A DNA stretch of 6,775 bases from an uncultured bacterium (GCA_905215325.1 CAJMPP010000054.1:1-6775), one strand, 5' to 3'; positions 1-6,270 are shown, counted from the stretch's first letter. Notes: generated by a model not told the origin, from the letters alone. Numbers and translations: made by a program.

Positions 1-28
1 AAGCGGCTTAGAAAATCAGAAGTTCGAT

Positions 29-49
29 AAGGAGGGGGCAACAACTGTG
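29..49 (+). promoter_or_regulatory. Strong Shine-Dalgarno and GTG start, out of frame with ilvN
   Basis: AAGGAGGGGG (29-38) lies eight bases before GTG at 47-49, an ideal ribosome-binding arrangement. The first codons, GTG ATT CGG (M-I-R), resemble the usual IlvN beginning M-I-R-H-I-L-S-V. The reading frame from this GTG is +1 relative to the ilvN frame used from base 51 onward, so ribosomes starting here would read a non-IlvN frame to 493. It is probably the original ilvN start, now joined to codon ~37 by a frameshifting deletion. A TAG at 9-11 could be the end of ilvB, but too little is visible to say. Confidence 0.55.
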
Positions 50-71
50 ATTCGGTACCGAAGATCCCACC

Positions 72-431
72 ATGTCGCGCATCACCATCATCGTGAAGGC
101 CGACGAGCTGGCGTACGAGCAGCTCACCAAGCAGCTCAACAAGCTGGTGAGCGTGTTCAAGATCACCGACCTCACCGATACCTCCGCCATCGAACGCGAG
201 CTGGTGCTGTTCAAGGTCAACGCCGCGCCCGACCGCCGCAACGAGATCATCGAGATCGCCAACGTGTTCCGCGCCAAGATCGTCGACGTCGGCCGTTCCA
301 GCCTTACCATCGAGGCCACGGGCGACGAGTCGAAACTCAAGGGCATGGAGGACCTGTTCCGCGCATACGGCATCAAGGAGATCACGCGCACCGGCAAGAT
401 CGCCATGTCGCGCGCCTCCAAGGATTCGTAG
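72..431 (+). CDS. ilvN: Acetolactate synthase small (regulatory) subunit, N-terminal half missing
   Basis: This is the regulatory subunit of acetolactate synthase (acetohydroxyacid synthase), which partners IlvB in the first common step of valine and leucine synthesis and normally carries valine feedback. The readable frame gives 119 residues. MSRITIIVKADE and TKQLNKLVSVFKITDL match the second half of the family's N-terminal ACT domain, and IERELVLFKV to the end matches the C-terminal ALS small-subunit domain. By recall against E. coli IlvH (163 aa), this ATG corresponds to residue 43, so about 42 residues are absent, including the N-x-x-G effector loop. Homology continues seven codons upstream of the ATG (FGTEDPT, 51-71) and then hits TGA at 48-50, so ATG72 is not the ancestral start. 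It has no Shine-Dalgarno. The body shows no decay. It may be a recent lesion, a reinitiated truncated protein or a sequence error near the window edge. The family is certain; functionality is not. Confidence 0.85.
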   Translation: MSRITIIVKADELAYEQLTKQLNKLVSVFKITDLTDTSAIERELVLFKVNAAPDRRNEIIEIANVFRAKIVDVGRSSLTIEATGDESKLKGMEDLFRAYGIKEITRTGKIAMSRASKDS

Positions 432-484
432 GCGCCATGGTCTCTTGCAATACGTTGTGGCAGCGCAGGCTGCGCATGTGGGCG

Positions 485-532
485 ATGCCGTGATCGGCAT
501 GGGCGTGGCATGCGGCGCTCGCGTTTCGCCGC
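485..532 (+). other. Two stem-loops in the ilvN-ilvC spacer
   Basis: ATGCCG (485-490) and CGGCAT (495-500) form a perfect 6-bp stem with a TGAT loop. GCGGCG (512-517) and CGCCGC (527-532) form a second perfect 6-bp stem with a 9-nt loop. Neither is followed by a T-run, so they are not intrinsic terminators and readthrough from ilvN into ilvC is expected. They may be processing or stability elements, or chance in GC-rich sequence. I see no T-box motif and no branched-chain amino-acid-rich leader peptide in this spacer. Confidence 0.35.
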
Positions 533-545
533 TGCCGGCAATGAG

Positions 546-572
546 CTGAAACGATTTCGCACACGCTATACT
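546..572 (+). promoter_or_regulatory. Possible internal promoter for ilvC
   Basis: TATACT (567-572) matches 5 of 6 bases of a sigma-70-type -10 box and lies 37 bases before the ilvC ATG. The best -35 candidate is CTGAAA (546-551) with a short 15-base spacer, so the match is weak. If real, it would let ilvC be transcribed independently of ilvBN. Confidence 0.3.
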
Positions 573-609
573 TCCAGGTACATCAGCCAAGAAGAAAGGA
601 ATTACCACC

Positions 610-1617
610 ATGGCTGTTACGATCTACTACGAAAACGACGTCGATCCGAAGATCATCCAGGGCAAGAAGGTCGCCATCATCGGTTACGGCTCCCAGGGCC
701 ATGCCCATGCCCTCAACCTCATGGATTCCGGCGTCGACGTGCGCGTCGGTCTGCGCGAGGGCTCCAAGAGCTGGGCTAAGGCCGAAGAGGCCGGCTTGAA
801 GGTCACCACCATGGATCAGGCCGCCGAGGAAGCCGACGTCGTCATGATCCTCGTTCCCGACGAGCTGCAGCCCGAGGTCTACGAGCAGCACATCGTCGCG
901 CACCTGAAGGCCGGCGACACCTTGGCCTTCGCCCACGGCTTCAACATCCACTACGGCTACATCAAGGCTCCCGAGGACGTCAACGTCGTCATGTGCGCCC
1001 CGAAGGGCCCGGGCCACATCGTGCGCCGTCAGTACACCGAGGGCTCCGGCGTGCCGGATCTGGCTTGCGTGTACCAGGATGCCACCGGCGACGCATGGGA
1101 CATCATCATGTCCTACTGCTGGGGCGTCGGCGGTGCCCGTTCCGGCATCATCAAGGCCACGTTCGCCCAGGAGACCGAGGAAGACCTCTTCGGCGAGCAG
1201 GCCGTCCTGTGCGGCGGTCTGGTGGAGCTGGTCAAGGCCGGTTTCGAGACCCTGACCGAGGCCGGTTATCCGCCCGAGCTGGCTTACTTCGAGTGCTACC
1301 ATGAGATGAAGATGATCGTGGACCTCATGTACGAGTCCGGCATCCACTTCATGAACTACTCCATCTCCAACACCGCCGAGTACGGCGAGTACTACGCCGG
1401 CCCGAAGGTCATCAACGAGCAGTCTCGCGAGGCCATGAAGGAGATCCTGCATCGCATCCAGAACGGCGACTTCGCACGCGAGTTCGTCGCCGACTGCAAG
1501 AACGGCCACAAGTGGCTCTTCGAGCAGCGCGAGGCCATCAACAACCACGAGATCGAGCAGACCGGTGCCAAGATCCGCGGCATGTTCTCCTGGGTCAAGT
1601 CCGACGAGGCCGAATAA
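610..1617 (+). CDS. ilvC: Ketol-acid reductoisomerase, class I
   Basis: This cytoplasmic enzyme isomerises and reduces 2-acetolactate to 2,3-dihydroxyisovalerate (and acetohydroxybutyrate on the isoleucine route) with Mg2+ and a nicotinamide cofactor. At 335 aa it has class I (short) length. The N-terminal Rossmann domain shows GYGSQGHAHA (25-34). The cofactor-specificity loop LREGSKSW (48-55) keeps two serines, S52 and S54, typical of NADPH-preferring enzymes. K132 in CAPKGPGHIVRR, the metal ligands D192, E196, E228 and E232, and S253 are all present, so it should be active. It strongly resembles my recollection of the Slackia exigua enzyme used in cofactor-switching studies. ATG610 is preceded by AAAGGA (595-600) at nine bases. 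It lies 178 bp after ilvN, and a terminator follows it. Confidence 0.98.
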   Translation: MAVTIYYENDVDPKIIQGKKVAIIGYGSQGHAHALNLMDSGVDVRVGLREGSKSWAKAEEAGLKVTTMDQAAEEADVVMILVPDELQPEVYEQHIVAHLKAGDTLAFAHGFNIHYGYIKAPEDVNVVMCAPKGPGHIVRRQYTEGSGVPDLACVYQDATGDAWDIIMSYCWGVGGARSGIIKATFAQETEEDLFGEQAVLCGGLVELVKAGFETLTEAGYPPELAYFECYHEMKMIVDLMYESGIHFMNYSISNTAEYGEYYAGPKVINEQSREAMKEILHRIQNGDFAREFVADCKNGHKWLFEQREAINNHEIEQTGAKIRGMFSWVKSDEAE

Positions 1618-1685
1618 GGCGAACCTCTTGAATCCGGCTGCGTGACCTAGAAGGTTTCCAGCCGGCCCTCGAATCGGTTTCCTCT

Positions 1686-1716
1686 AAGGGGCCGGGCACA
1701 TTGCCCGGCCCCTTTT
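1686..1716 (+). terminator. Intrinsic terminator after ilvC
   Basis: A perfect 13-bp stem (1686-1698 with 1702-1714) has a three-base CAT loop. The GC-rich core is GGGGCCGGGCA with its complement, and the T-run covers 1713-1716. It lies 68 bases past the ilvC stop and probably ends the ilvBNC transcript. The run is short but the stem is very strong. Confidence 0.88.
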
Positions 1717-1785
1717 CGCGCACTCGTTTGCGACTAGCGGCCTTTCTCCGGATATTTGCATCCCGGATGCGCCGTGCTGACGCGC

Positions 1786-1818
1786 GTTGTGTACTATGAG
1801 AGCATATGCGAACACAAC
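1786..1818 (+). promoter_or_regulatory. Probable serA promoter with flanking inverted repeat
   Basis: TACTAT (1792-1797) is a plausible -10 box 41 bases before the serA ATG and downstream of the ilvC terminator. No good -35 is visible at normal spacing. GTTGTGT (1786-1792) and ACACAAC (1812-1818) are exact 7-base inverted repeats bracketing the -10 and the probable start point. The 8-bp palindrome GCATATGC (1802-1809) lies between them. This could be an operator controlling serA. Confidence 0.35.
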
Positions 1819-1838
1819 ACGAAGGGTGGTTATAGCGC

Positions 1839-3422
1839 ATGACGAAGAAGGTCCTGGTTACCGAGAAGCTGGCGAAGGCCGGTTTGGACCGCCTTGCGGA
1901 AAAGGGCTTGCAGGTCGATGTCAAGCTTAAGATGTCCACGGATGAGCTCATCGAGGCCATCCCTGGCTACGATGCGCTTGTGGTGCGCTCCGCCACGCAC
2001 GTCACGCGCGAGGTCATCGCCGCGGCTTCGAAGCTGCGCATCATCGGCCGTGCCGGCGTGGGCGTGGACAACGTCGATGTCGAGGCTGCGACCGAAGCCG
2101 GTATCATCGTGTGCAATGCCCCCACTTCCAATATCGTTTCGGCCGCTGAGCAGACCATGTGCCTCATGCTGGCCTGCGCGCGCAATACCGCCCAGGCCAA
2201 CGCAAGCATGCATGCGGGGGAGTGGTCCCGCGGCAAGTTCTGCGGCAGCGAGTTGTATGAGAAGACGCTGGCGATCTTCGGCCTGGGTCGCATCGGCGGC
2301 CTGGTTGCCGAGCGCGCCCGTGCATTCGGCATGCATCTGGTGGGCTACGACCCGTACTGCAGCCCTGAGCGCGCCGAGCAGCTGGGCGTGGCGCTCTACG
2401 ACAACATGGAGGAGCTTCTTCCCCTGGCCGATTTCATCACGGTGCATCTGCCGAAGACCGATGAGACCATCGGCATGTTCGGCCCCGAGCAGTACGCCGC
2501 AATGAAAGACGGCGTCATCCTGGTCAACGTGGCGCGCGGCGGCATCTACAACATCGACTCCCTGGCCGACTTCCTTGCGGCCGGCAAGATCGGCGCCGCG
2601 GGCATCGACGTGTTCGAGGACGAGCCCTGCACGCAAAGCCCGCTGCACGAGTTCCCCAACGCTATCCTCACGCCCCATCTGGGCGCTTACACCTACGAGG
2701 CGCAAAGGCGCGCGGGCGTGCAGATCGCCGATTACATCGCCGCCGGCCTTGAGGGCAGCGTCGTGCCCACCGCGCTCAACATGGCGCCCGTGCCGCCCGA
2801 GGTCATGGACGCCGTGGGCCCGTACGTTCCCGCTTGCCAGATGATGGGCAGCATGCTCGCCCAGCTGGGCGGGGAAGTGCCCAAGCGCCTGTCGCTCACC
2901 GCTTCGGGCAAGGCCGCTCCCGCCGATGCCACCATCCTTATGGCCGGCACGCTTCAGGGGCTGCTGTCCTACAAGAATCTGGCCACGGTGGTCACGCCCG
3001 TCAACGCCGAGGCCGTCGCCCGTCGCCATGGCATACGCGTGGACACCGGCGCGCACGCATCCGCCGGCGCGTACTCCTCTTCGGTGACGGTGGTCGCCGA
3101 TGGCCGCGAGATCGGCTGCACGCTTTCCGGCGAGGACCAGCACGTGCGCCTCATCTCGCTGCTCGGTTACAAGGTCGACATCGCTCCTGGCCCGCAGGCG
3201 CTCATCTTCCAGTATGAGGACCGCCCCGGCCGCGTGGGCACCATCGGCTCCATCCTCGGCGACGCCGGCATCAACATCACCACCATGCAGATCGTCAACG
3301 ATCCCGAGGCAGGCCAGGCCATCGTCTACATGAACATCGAAGGCGAGCTCGACGACAGCGTGCTGGCCAAGCTGCGCGAGAACCTCGAGGACCTGAAGAA
3401 CCTCTGGTACGTGAAGCTGTAG
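1839..3422 (+). CDS. serA: D-3-phosphoglycerate dehydrogenase, long ACT-domain form
   Basis: This enzyme oxidises 3-phosphoglycerate to 3-phosphohydroxypyruvate, the first step of serine synthesis, using NAD. At 527 aa it matches the long (Mycobacterium/Bacillus-type) enzymes with a catalytic core, an intervening allosteric-substrate-binding domain (about 320-450) and a C-terminal ACT domain (about 452-527). VVRSATHVT is the substrate-phosphate loop. FGLGRIG (147-153) and D171 form the NAD site. The catalytic triad is R233 (NVARGG), E262 (FEDEP) and H280 (TPHLG). The ACT segment QYEDRPGRVG with GINITTMQI suggests serine feedback, but its residues differ from the E. coli serine-binding H-x-N. 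Two normally conserved stretches are altered: V-D-E after ARGG reads YNID, and GAST after the catalytic His reads GAYT. ATG1839 has GAAGGG at about 12 bases. It appears monocistronic between two terminators. Confidence 0.96.
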   Translation: MTKKVLVTEKLAKAGLDRLAEKGLQVDVKLKMSTDELIEAIPGYDALVVRSATHVTREVIAAASKLRIIGRAGVGVDNVDVEAATEAGIIVCNAPTSNIVSAAEQTMCLMLACARNTAQANASMHAGEWSRGKFCGSELYEKTLAIFGLGRIGGLVAERARAFGMHLVGYDPYCSPERAEQLGVALYDNMEELLPLADFITVHLPKTDETIGMFGPEQYAAMKDGVILVNVARGGIYNIDSLADFLAAGKIGAAGIDVFEDEPCTQSPLHEFPNAILTPHLGAYTYEAQRRAGVQIADYIAAGLEGSVVPTALNMAPVPPEVMDAVGPYVPACQMMGSMLAQLGGEVPKRLSLTASGKAAPADATILMAGTLQGLLSYKNLATVVTPVNAEAVARRHGIRVDTGAHASAGAYSSSVTVVADGREIGCTLSGEDQHVRLISLLGYKVDIAPGPQALIFQYEDRPGRVGTIGSILGDAGINITTMQIVNDPEAGQAIVYMNIEGELDDSVLAKLRENLEDLKNLWYVKL

Positions 3423-3445
3423 CCGCGCAACCGCATATCGTTATG

Positions 3446-3479
3446 CGCCCGCCGCGTGAAACCGTGGCGGGCGTTTTTT
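3446..3479 (+). terminator. Intrinsic terminator after serA
   Basis: An 11-bp stem (3446-3456 with 3463-3473), containing one G-U pair, has a TGAAAC loop and is followed directly by six T residues (3474-3479). It begins 23 bases after the serA stop. This is a textbook Rho-independent terminator. Confidence 0.93.
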
Positions 3480-3569
3480 GCGTTTGGGGGCGAAAAATCC
3501 CTCTGCATCGCATCCCGCGATAGCGTCCGATGCCGTAAAAGCGTTGCCGAATGCACGGTTTGGACAAGA

Positions 3570-3631
3570 TTTAACATGTGGGTAACTTGTTGAACCAGGT
3601 TTTAACTCGACCGTTGTGCTAGGTGTATTAA
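3570..3631 (+). promoter_or_regulatory. leuA promoter region with phased AAC motifs
   Basis: The sequence becomes AT-rich here. TTAACT (3602-3607) and TATTAA (3626-3631) with an 18-base spacer are a plausible but imperfect -35/-10 pair, about 40 bases before the leuA ATG. Four NNNAAC words place AAC at 3573, 3584, 3593 and 3604, intervals of 11, 9 and 11 bases, close to one helical turn. They could be regulator contact sites or contribute to bending. No terminator-type attenuator or T-box precedes leuA. Confidence 0.4.
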
Positions 3632-3659
3632 ACTAAATTGCGTTTTGCAAACAGAGCTG

Positions 3660-3674
3660 AAAGGAACGGAAATG
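3660..3674 (+). promoter_or_regulatory. Ribosome-binding site fixing the leuA start
   Basis: AAAGGA (3660-3665) lies six bases before ATG3672. The frame is open further upstream to a TTG at 3645, but that would place this Shine-Dalgarno inside the gene and add nine residues absent from the family. The protein from ATG3672 begins MTRKIAIFDTTLRDGEQSPG, the normal LeuA start. Confidence 0.8.
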
Positions 3675-5204
3675 ACGCGCAAGATCGCAATTTTCGACAC
3701 AACGCTGCGCGACGGCGAGCAATCGCCGGGCGCTTCCATGAACACCGAGGAAAAGCTTGTTGTGGCGCGTCAGCTGCTACGTTTGAACGTCGACGTCATT
3801 GAAGCGGGTTTCCCCATCTCCAGCCCCGGCGACTTCGAGAGCGTCCGCCGCATCGCCGAGCTGGCTGGCGATGACGCCACCGTCGTCGGCTTGACCCGTG
3901 CCGTGGCCAAGGACATCGACCGTGCCGCGGAGGCGTTGAAGTACGCCAAACGTCCGCGTATCCACACGGGCATCGGCGTCAGCCCCAGCCATATCCATGA
4001 CAAGCTCCGCATCACCGAGGACCAGTGCATCGAGCGTGCGGTGGCCGCCGTCAAGCATGCGAAAAGCTATGTCGAGGACGTCCAGTTCTATGCCGAGGAC
4101 GCCGGTCGTGCCGACTATGCGTTCCTGGCGAAGGTCATCCAAGCCGTCGTCGACGCCGGCGCAACCGTCGTGAACATCCCCGATACCACCGGTTACAGCC
4201 TGCCCGACGAGTTCGGCCGTCGCATCAGGTACCTCATGGAGAACGTTCGCGGCATCGAGAATGTCACCATGTCGGTGCATTGCCACAACGATCTGGGCAT
4301 GGCCACGGCCCTGTCGCTGGCGGGCGTTGAAAACGGCGCAACCCAGATCGAGTGCACCATCAACGGCCTGGGCGAGCGTGCGGGCAACACGGCCATGGAG
4401 GAAGTGGTCATGGGCATCAAGATGCACGGTCAGGAGCTTGACGCCCACACCGACATCAACACCCGCGAGTTCCTCAAGGCTTCCCGCCTGGTTTCATCCA
4501 TCACCGGCATCAACGTGCAGGTGAACAAGGCCATCGTCGGCGCCAACGCGTTCGCGCATTCCTCCGGCATCCATCAGGACGGCGTGCTGAAGAAGCGCGA
4601 CACCTATGAGATCATCGATCCGGAAGAGGTCGGCGCCGGCAAGTCCCAGATTGTGCTCACCGCGCGTTCGGGCCATGCGGCGTTGAAACACCGTCTTGTC
4701 GAGCTCGGTTACGAGCTCGACAAGGAACAGCTCGACAAGATGTACGATGCCTTCCTTGATCTGGCGGACAAGAAGAAGGAGGTCTACGACGAGGACCTCG
4801 AGTCGCTTATGAACGAGAGCCATCGCAACGAGGCCGCGCTGTACTCGCTGGAGTCCGTGCAGATCTCCTGTGGCTTCCCGCTCAAGCCCACGGCCACCGT
4901 CACGCTGCGCAATCCCGCCGATCAGGTCGTTACCGCGTGCGATTTCGGTACGGGCCCGATCGACGCCGTGTACAAGGCCGTTAACAAGATCGTGCAGGTG
5001 GACAACGACCTGACCGAGTTCTCGGTGCAGGCCGTCACGCGCGGCATCGACGCCTTGGGCGAGGTCACCATCCGCGTGACCGCTCCCGACGGCGAGGTGT
5101 ACACGGGTCGCGGCGCCGATGGCGACATCGTCGTGTCCTCCACCAAGGCTTACCTGAACGCGCTGAACCGTCTTCTGAACGACAAGGCCGAGCACGCGAA
5201 ATAG
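3672..5204 (+). CDS. leuA: 2-isopropylmalate synthase
   Basis: LeuA condenses 2-ketoisovalerate with acetyl-CoA to give 2-isopropylmalate, the committed step of leucine synthesis. It is 510 aa, normal for the bacterial LeuA type. The DRE-TIM barrel starts with FDTTLRDGEQSPG (8-20), with catalytic R13 and metal ligand D14. HCHNDLG gives H203 and H205, and GERAGNTAMEE supplies N239. A linker domain leads to the C-terminal LeuA regulatory (dimer) domain from about residue 392 (SVQISCG), ending in GRGADGDIVVSSTKAYLNALNRLL, where leucine feedback acts. That domain and the overall fit favour LeuA over citramalate synthase or homocitrate synthase. leuCD and leuB are not in the window, since leuA is followed by a terminator and a convergent regulator. 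It probably has its own promoter after the serA terminator. Confidence 0.96.
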   Translation: MTRKIAIFDTTLRDGEQSPGASMNTEEKLVVARQLLRLNVDVIEAGFPISSPGDFESVRRIAELAGDDATVVGLTRAVAKDIDRAAEALKYAKRPRIHTGIGVSPSHIHDKLRITEDQCIERAVAAVKHAKSYVEDVQFYAEDAGRADYAFLAKVIQAVVDAGATVVNIPDTTGYSLPDEFGRRIRYLMENVRGIENVTMSVHCHNDLGMATALSLAGVENGATQIECTINGLGERAGNTAMEEVVMGIKMHGQELDAHTDINTREFLKASRLVSSITGINVQVNKAIVGANAFAHSSGIHQDGVLKKRDTYEIIDPEEVGAGKSQIVLTARSGHAALKHRLVELGYELDKEQLDKMYDAFLDLADKKKEVYDEDLESLMNESHRNEAALYSLESVQISCGFPLKPTATVTLRNPADQVVTACDFGTGPIDAVYKAVNKIVQVDNDLTEFSVQAVTRGIDALGEVTIRVTAPDGEVYTGRGADGDIVVSSTKAYLNALNRLLNDKAEHAK

Positions 5205-5235
5205 GGTGCGGCAAACTATGATCGGCTAGCATTGA

Positions 5236-5270
5236 AAACGGCCTGCGAACGAATGGTTCGCAGGCCGTTT
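5236..5270 (+). terminator. Bidirectional terminator between leuA and tetR
   Basis: A perfect 15-bp stem (5236-5250 with 5256-5270) has a GAATG loop. The arms begin with AAA and end with TTT, so each strand reads a short U-run. The + strand run is only three T. The - strand reads TTTT after the stem (5238-5235). It starts 31 bases after the leuA stop and lies between two convergent genes, fitting a shared terminator. Confidence 0.85.
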
Positions 5271-5289
5271 CGGTCTAGGGTATACAGCG

Positions 5290-5336
5290 CGTAAGAAGCC
5301 GACCATGCATGCTCAGCCCACGTCGCGCTTCTTGCG
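5290..5336. repeat. Second inverted repeat in the leuA-tetR convergent gap
   Basis: The 10-base arms 5290-5299 (CGTAAGAAGC) and 5327-5336 pair with one G-U wobble on the + strand. CGAC (5300-5303) and GTCG (5322-5325) extend the stem past a one-base bulge, around an 18-nt loop containing ATGCAT. It sits just past the tetR stop on that gene's transcript. No T-run follows on either strand, so it is more likely a 3'-end stabilising hairpin than a terminator. Confidence 0.45.
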
Positions 5337-5357
5337 ACCGGTCACGCAATGCGCCGA

Positions 5358-6020
5358 TCACAGCACGCGTCGCAGCTGTTGCTTTTTGATCTCGCTCTCA
5401 AGCGAGGAATGCACGATGTTCTGAAACGGCTTGACGTCTGCGGTTATATCGGCGCAAGTGGGGTCGCACACCTTATGCTGGAGATAGGACAAGATCGCCC
5501 CCGTATAGAATTCCGACAAGAATCGGACGTTTCCCTCCGACAGATAGCGGTTCGACAGGATGAAGCGGATATCCGCCGCCATCGCGGGGACGTACAAGCG
5601 GTACAGGTAGGCCTGTAGGCTATCGGGCCCGCTCATGCGCAACGTTTTGGCATAGTATGAACGGCGATACTGAAAGCATTCGGCAAGCATGTCGAAGAAC
5701 ACCGATCCGTCCAAGCTGCGCACGCCTACCTTCTTATGCACGTAATAGGGCAGGGAAGGGAAGGAATCGTCGCCCTCGGGCTCGAAGAGCAGGTCGTCGT
5801 CGGCGACATTGGCCTTCAACACATCGGCAAGATCGCGACGGAACACCCATCGAATCAGGTGTTCCTTGCTTTCAAAATGATAGTAGAACGTTTTGCGGTT
5901 CTTCCCGGATGCTGCGACGATGTCGGAAACCGAGATCTTCTCTATCGGCTGATGCTCTGCCAGCTCGATGAACGAGTTCCCCAAAAGCCCCATAGTGTCT
6001 AACGAACCCATGGTGTGCAT
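5358..6020 (-). CDS. TetR/AcrR-family transcriptional regulator
   Basis: This is a 220-aa one-component DNA-binding regulator of normal TetR length. The N-terminal helix-turn-helix covers roughly residues 16-60: ISVSDIVAASG is followed by the recognition segment KNRKTFYYHFESKEHL, the family's hallmark F-Y-x-H-F-x-S-K-E. The helical C-terminal part, including FYTGAILSYLQHKV, would hold the ligand pocket and dimer face, but gives no clue to the ligand. The start chosen is ATG at 6020, with GAGG five bases before it; ATG at 6011 (MGSLDTMG...), with AAAGG nine bases upstream, is equally possible. It is convergent with leuA and divergent from the acyl-CoA dehydrogenase, so that gene is the likeliest target. 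Repressor or activator status and autoregulation are inference. No symbol is assigned. Confidence 0.92.
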   Translation of the reverse strand: MHTMGSLDTMGLLGNSFIELAEHQPIEKISVSDIVAASGKNRKTFYYHFESKEHLIRWVFRRDLADVLKANVADDDLLFEPEGDDSFPSLPYYVHKKVGVRSLDGSVFFDMLAECFQYRRSYYAKTLRMSGPDSLQAYLYRLYVPAMAADIRFILSNRYLSEGNVRFLSEFYTGAILSYLQHKVCDPTCADITADVKPFQNIVHSSLESEIKKQQLRRVL

Positions 6021-6085
6021 CCTTTCCTCAAAGCAACCGCCAAAACGCCGATAGGCCTTTTATGCGTTCTGTTTAGCTGGTTTTC

Positions 6086-6115
6086 AGTATACAACAGATG
6101 GACAACAGGCAACAA
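6086..6115 (-). promoter_or_regulatory. Probable tetR promoter with CAACA repeats
   Basis: On the - strand TATACT (6091-6086) is a 5-of-6 -10 box and TTGTTG (6115-6110) a -35 with an 18-base spacer. TTGCCT (6112-6107) with 15 bases is the alternative. This predicts a leader of roughly 60 nt before the tetR start. Three CAACA words on the + strand (6092, 6103, 6110) overlap the spacer and -35. Confidence 0.5.
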
Positions 6116-6128
6116 ATGGGGGGATGGA

Positions 6129-6156
6129 GAAATAGCGTACCTCTGTACGTTATTTC
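6129..6156. promoter_or_regulatory. 28-bp palindrome, candidate TetR operator
   Basis: Arms 6129-6140 (GAAATAGCGTAC) and 6145-6156 (GTACGTTATTTC) match as inverted repeats at 11 of 12 positions around a CTCT centre. It lies 14 bp upstream of the tetR -35 and far upstream of the dehydrogenase start, in an AT-rich region with no gene. The size and symmetry fit a TetR-family dimer site. Assignment to the adjacent regulator is inferred from position only. A smaller overlapping repeat, TTATT (6150-6154) and AATAA (6161-6165), lies on its right side. Confidence 0.55.
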
Positions 6157-6204
6157 GAGTAATAAATTTGCAATATGCAGAATAAGCCCAGGTCAGACAA
6201 ATTA

Positions 6205-6225
6205 TGAACGGAAGTTATCAGTTCA
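6205..6225. repeat. TGAAC-N11-GTTCA inverted repeat
   Basis: TGAAC (6205-6209) and GTTCA (6221-6225) are exact 5-base inverted repeats separated by 11 bases. A further GTTCA occurs at 6326-6330. The spacing allows binding on one helix face, so this could be a second protein site in the divergent region. Short arms make chance occurrence quite possible. Confidence 0.25.
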
Positions 6226-6270
6226 CCCTCGATTTAATAGGTATTCGCTATGACAGGCTAAAATGGCCAA

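Noticed and set aside
47..493. 148-codon + strand frame starting at GTG47
   Set aside because: Although its Shine-Dalgarno is excellent, the protein is the +1-shifted reading of ilvN (arginine- and histidine-rich) and not a plausible independent protein. It is better read as the remnant of the original ilvN start.
437..493. 18-codon leader-like ORF before ilvC (MVSCNTLWQRRLRMWAMP)
   Set aside because: It lacks a run of Leu, Val or Ile codons, has no terminator/anti-terminator pair after it, and is only the tail of the shifted frame. There is no evidence for attenuation.
583..1548. 321-codon open frame on the - strand opposite ilvC
   Set aside because: It is antisense to a fully conserved ilvC, rich in V, L, D and G in the manner of a mirror frame, with no family resemblance.
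1830..3143. 437-codon open frame on the - strand opposite serA
   Set aside because: It lies antisense to an unmistakable serA and has a low-complexity G/A/H/D/L-rich composition typical of the reverse frame of GC-rich codons. No domain is recognisable.
3423..3671. T-box or leucine attenuator before leuA
   Set aside because: No T-box consensus and no leucine-rich short ORF are visible; the only strong hairpin is the serA terminator.
4494..5195. 233-codon open frame on the - strand opposite leuA, with a similar one at 3777-4448
   Set aside because: Both are shadows of leuA codon bias; composition and position give no independent support.
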